From: JANXUR01 sp038229415
Lineage (GTDB): Bacteria > Acidobacteriota > Terriglobia > Terriglobales > Acidobacteriaceae
Direction: 5' to 3'
DNA: 64,000 nucleotides
Assembly: GCA_038229415.1 (NCBI GenBank)
Contig: JBBROM010000009.1
Span: forward strand, 100,838-164,837
Shown here: positions 63,494 to 64,000 of the stretch, in pieces
Layout of the letters: every line of letters begins with the position of its first letter
Numbering within the stretch: position 1 is the first letter of the stretch
Translations under genes and position numbers: made by a program
The notes under the pieces: generated by a model
What the model was told of the DNA's origin: nothing
Databases searched by the model: none
The model's input: only the letters and a program-made list of their open reading frames with translations

Positions 63494-63752
63494 CCCGTTG
63501 GACCGGCCTACAACTCCGCTAGACTTGGCAGTTCGAGACTCCGTGCAAGTTCCTGCTTTCGACCTCAATGCCAAGTTCTCTACTGATGTCATGACTACTT
63601 CTTCAATCGCTTCTTCGCTGTGTCCACGCTTGCCCATCCCAGTTCTCCGCTCGTTCTCAGAGAACAGCCCCAGGCACAAATCCTCAACTTCAAAATGGCT
63701 TAGTTTTTGGGTTTTGGGTCAAAACCCGTATTCTTCATTTTGGCGAGACACA
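63493..63752 (+). mobile_element. Degenerate remnant of the same IS (plus orientation)
   Basis: Bases around 63525-63600 correspond to the transposase segment around the second catalytic Asp (TTGGCAGTTCGAGACTCC, then CCAAGTTCTCT and GATGTCATG), with many changes. The end ATTTTGGCGAGACACA at 63737-63752 is the IS inverted repeat at the transposase 3' end. Most of the internal part is deleted, so this is an older relic, inverted relative to copy 2. Confidence 0.7.
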
Positions 63753-63892
63753 GGTGTTCCAATAAGGCTGCTTGTCCGTATAGCGTGATGACGAGCAGAA
63801 GGTCCGCCCTTGCGGCGAACACCGATCGTGATAGCATGAGGATCATGCTCGTGGCGACGCGTGCGCGACCAAGTGTTTACGGAGGAATGGAG

Positions 63893-64000
63893 ATGAACTT
63901 CATCGCCCGCCTTTTTATTTTCCTGGCCCTAGTTGGCACTTACTCGTTTTGCTATGCCGCAGGTCGTCCTTGCTCTGCGCCTGCACTAGATCGGGCGAAA
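63893..64000 (+). CDS. Start of an exported protein, cut by the window end
   Basis: GGAGG at 63881-63885 is seven bases from ATG 63893. The 36 visible codons encode a signal peptide (FIARLFIFLALVGTYSF, cut near CYAAG) followed by RPCSAPALDRAK. The rest lies outside the window, so function cannot be judged. Confidence 0.6.
   Translation, partial: MNFIARLFIFLALVGTYSFCYAAGRPCSAPALDRAK

Overview
The window looks like part of an Acidobacteriota chromosome (probably Terriglobia or a close relative). This is inferred from the very large secreted RHS/YD-repeat proteins, a GloVer-repeat protein, IPT/TIG-rich secreted proteins, the small secreted/membrane gene pairs and the GC-rich coding style. There is no rRNA or other marker to settle the taxon. 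Two accessory regions lie on either side of a short core segment with three tRNA genes.

Region 1 (1-23.2 kb) is an island that reaches the left window edge. It begins with a translationally coupled operon on the minus strand, hsdM - GmrSD-like (DUF262/DUF1524) nuclease - hsdS - hsdR (hsdR runs off the window). Every junction is a 4-base ATGA overlap. Divergent from it is an unrecognised two-gene cassette (7461-9439), also ATGA-coupled. Then come a secreted GloVer/IPT protein, an AlpA-HTH-tyrosine recombinase cassette behind two perfect palindromes, a 1742-residue RHS protein with its own promoter, a calcium-binding/IPT protein with internal repeats and a glycine-rich secreted protein. A P4-type integrase faces away from an intact tRNA-Arg(UCU) and marks the right boundary. 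A remnant of a second P4-type integrase tail at 13.41 kb shows that the island was built in steps.

The core segment (23.2-28.1 kb) holds tRNA-Arg, a YheT-like hydrolase, a PilZ protein, tRNA-His, a 2H phosphoesterase, a DUF4188 protein, a type B carboxylesterase and tRNA-Pro(UGG).

Region 2 (28.1-about 60.3 kb) is a second island at tRNA-Pro. The 3' half of the tRNA plus about 80 bases of downstream sequence recurs, diverged, as an array at 59.74-60.30 kb. This suggests repeated integration at one site. Inside are: a frameshifted IS copy; a TerY-P-type signalling unit (vWA, PP2C, Ser/Thr kinase, membrane protein) with small partner genes; a serine recombinase preceded by an in-frame integrase-arm-like ORF; a GNAT protein; a solitary OLD-family nuclease; and a run of plus-strand genes (42.3-52.8 kb) that looks like an integrative element. 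That run has an XRE regulator, a Dam-type methylase, a VirD4/HerA-like ATPase, a replication-relaxation protein, an excisionase-like HTH protein and a tyrosine recombinase, but no recognisable relaxase or mating-pair genes. The island ends with a 1995-residue RHS protein whose variable C-terminus overlaps a signal-peptide-bearing putative immunity gene.

The right edge (60.3-64 kb) has a RecB-like nuclease gene cut after about 150 codons by an intact copy of the same IS, a secreted/membrane gene pair, a degenerate third IS remnant and the start of a secreted protein. The most promising undescribed material is the 7461-9439 cassette, the relaxase-less element at 42.3-52.8 kb, and the tRNA-Pro repeat array.
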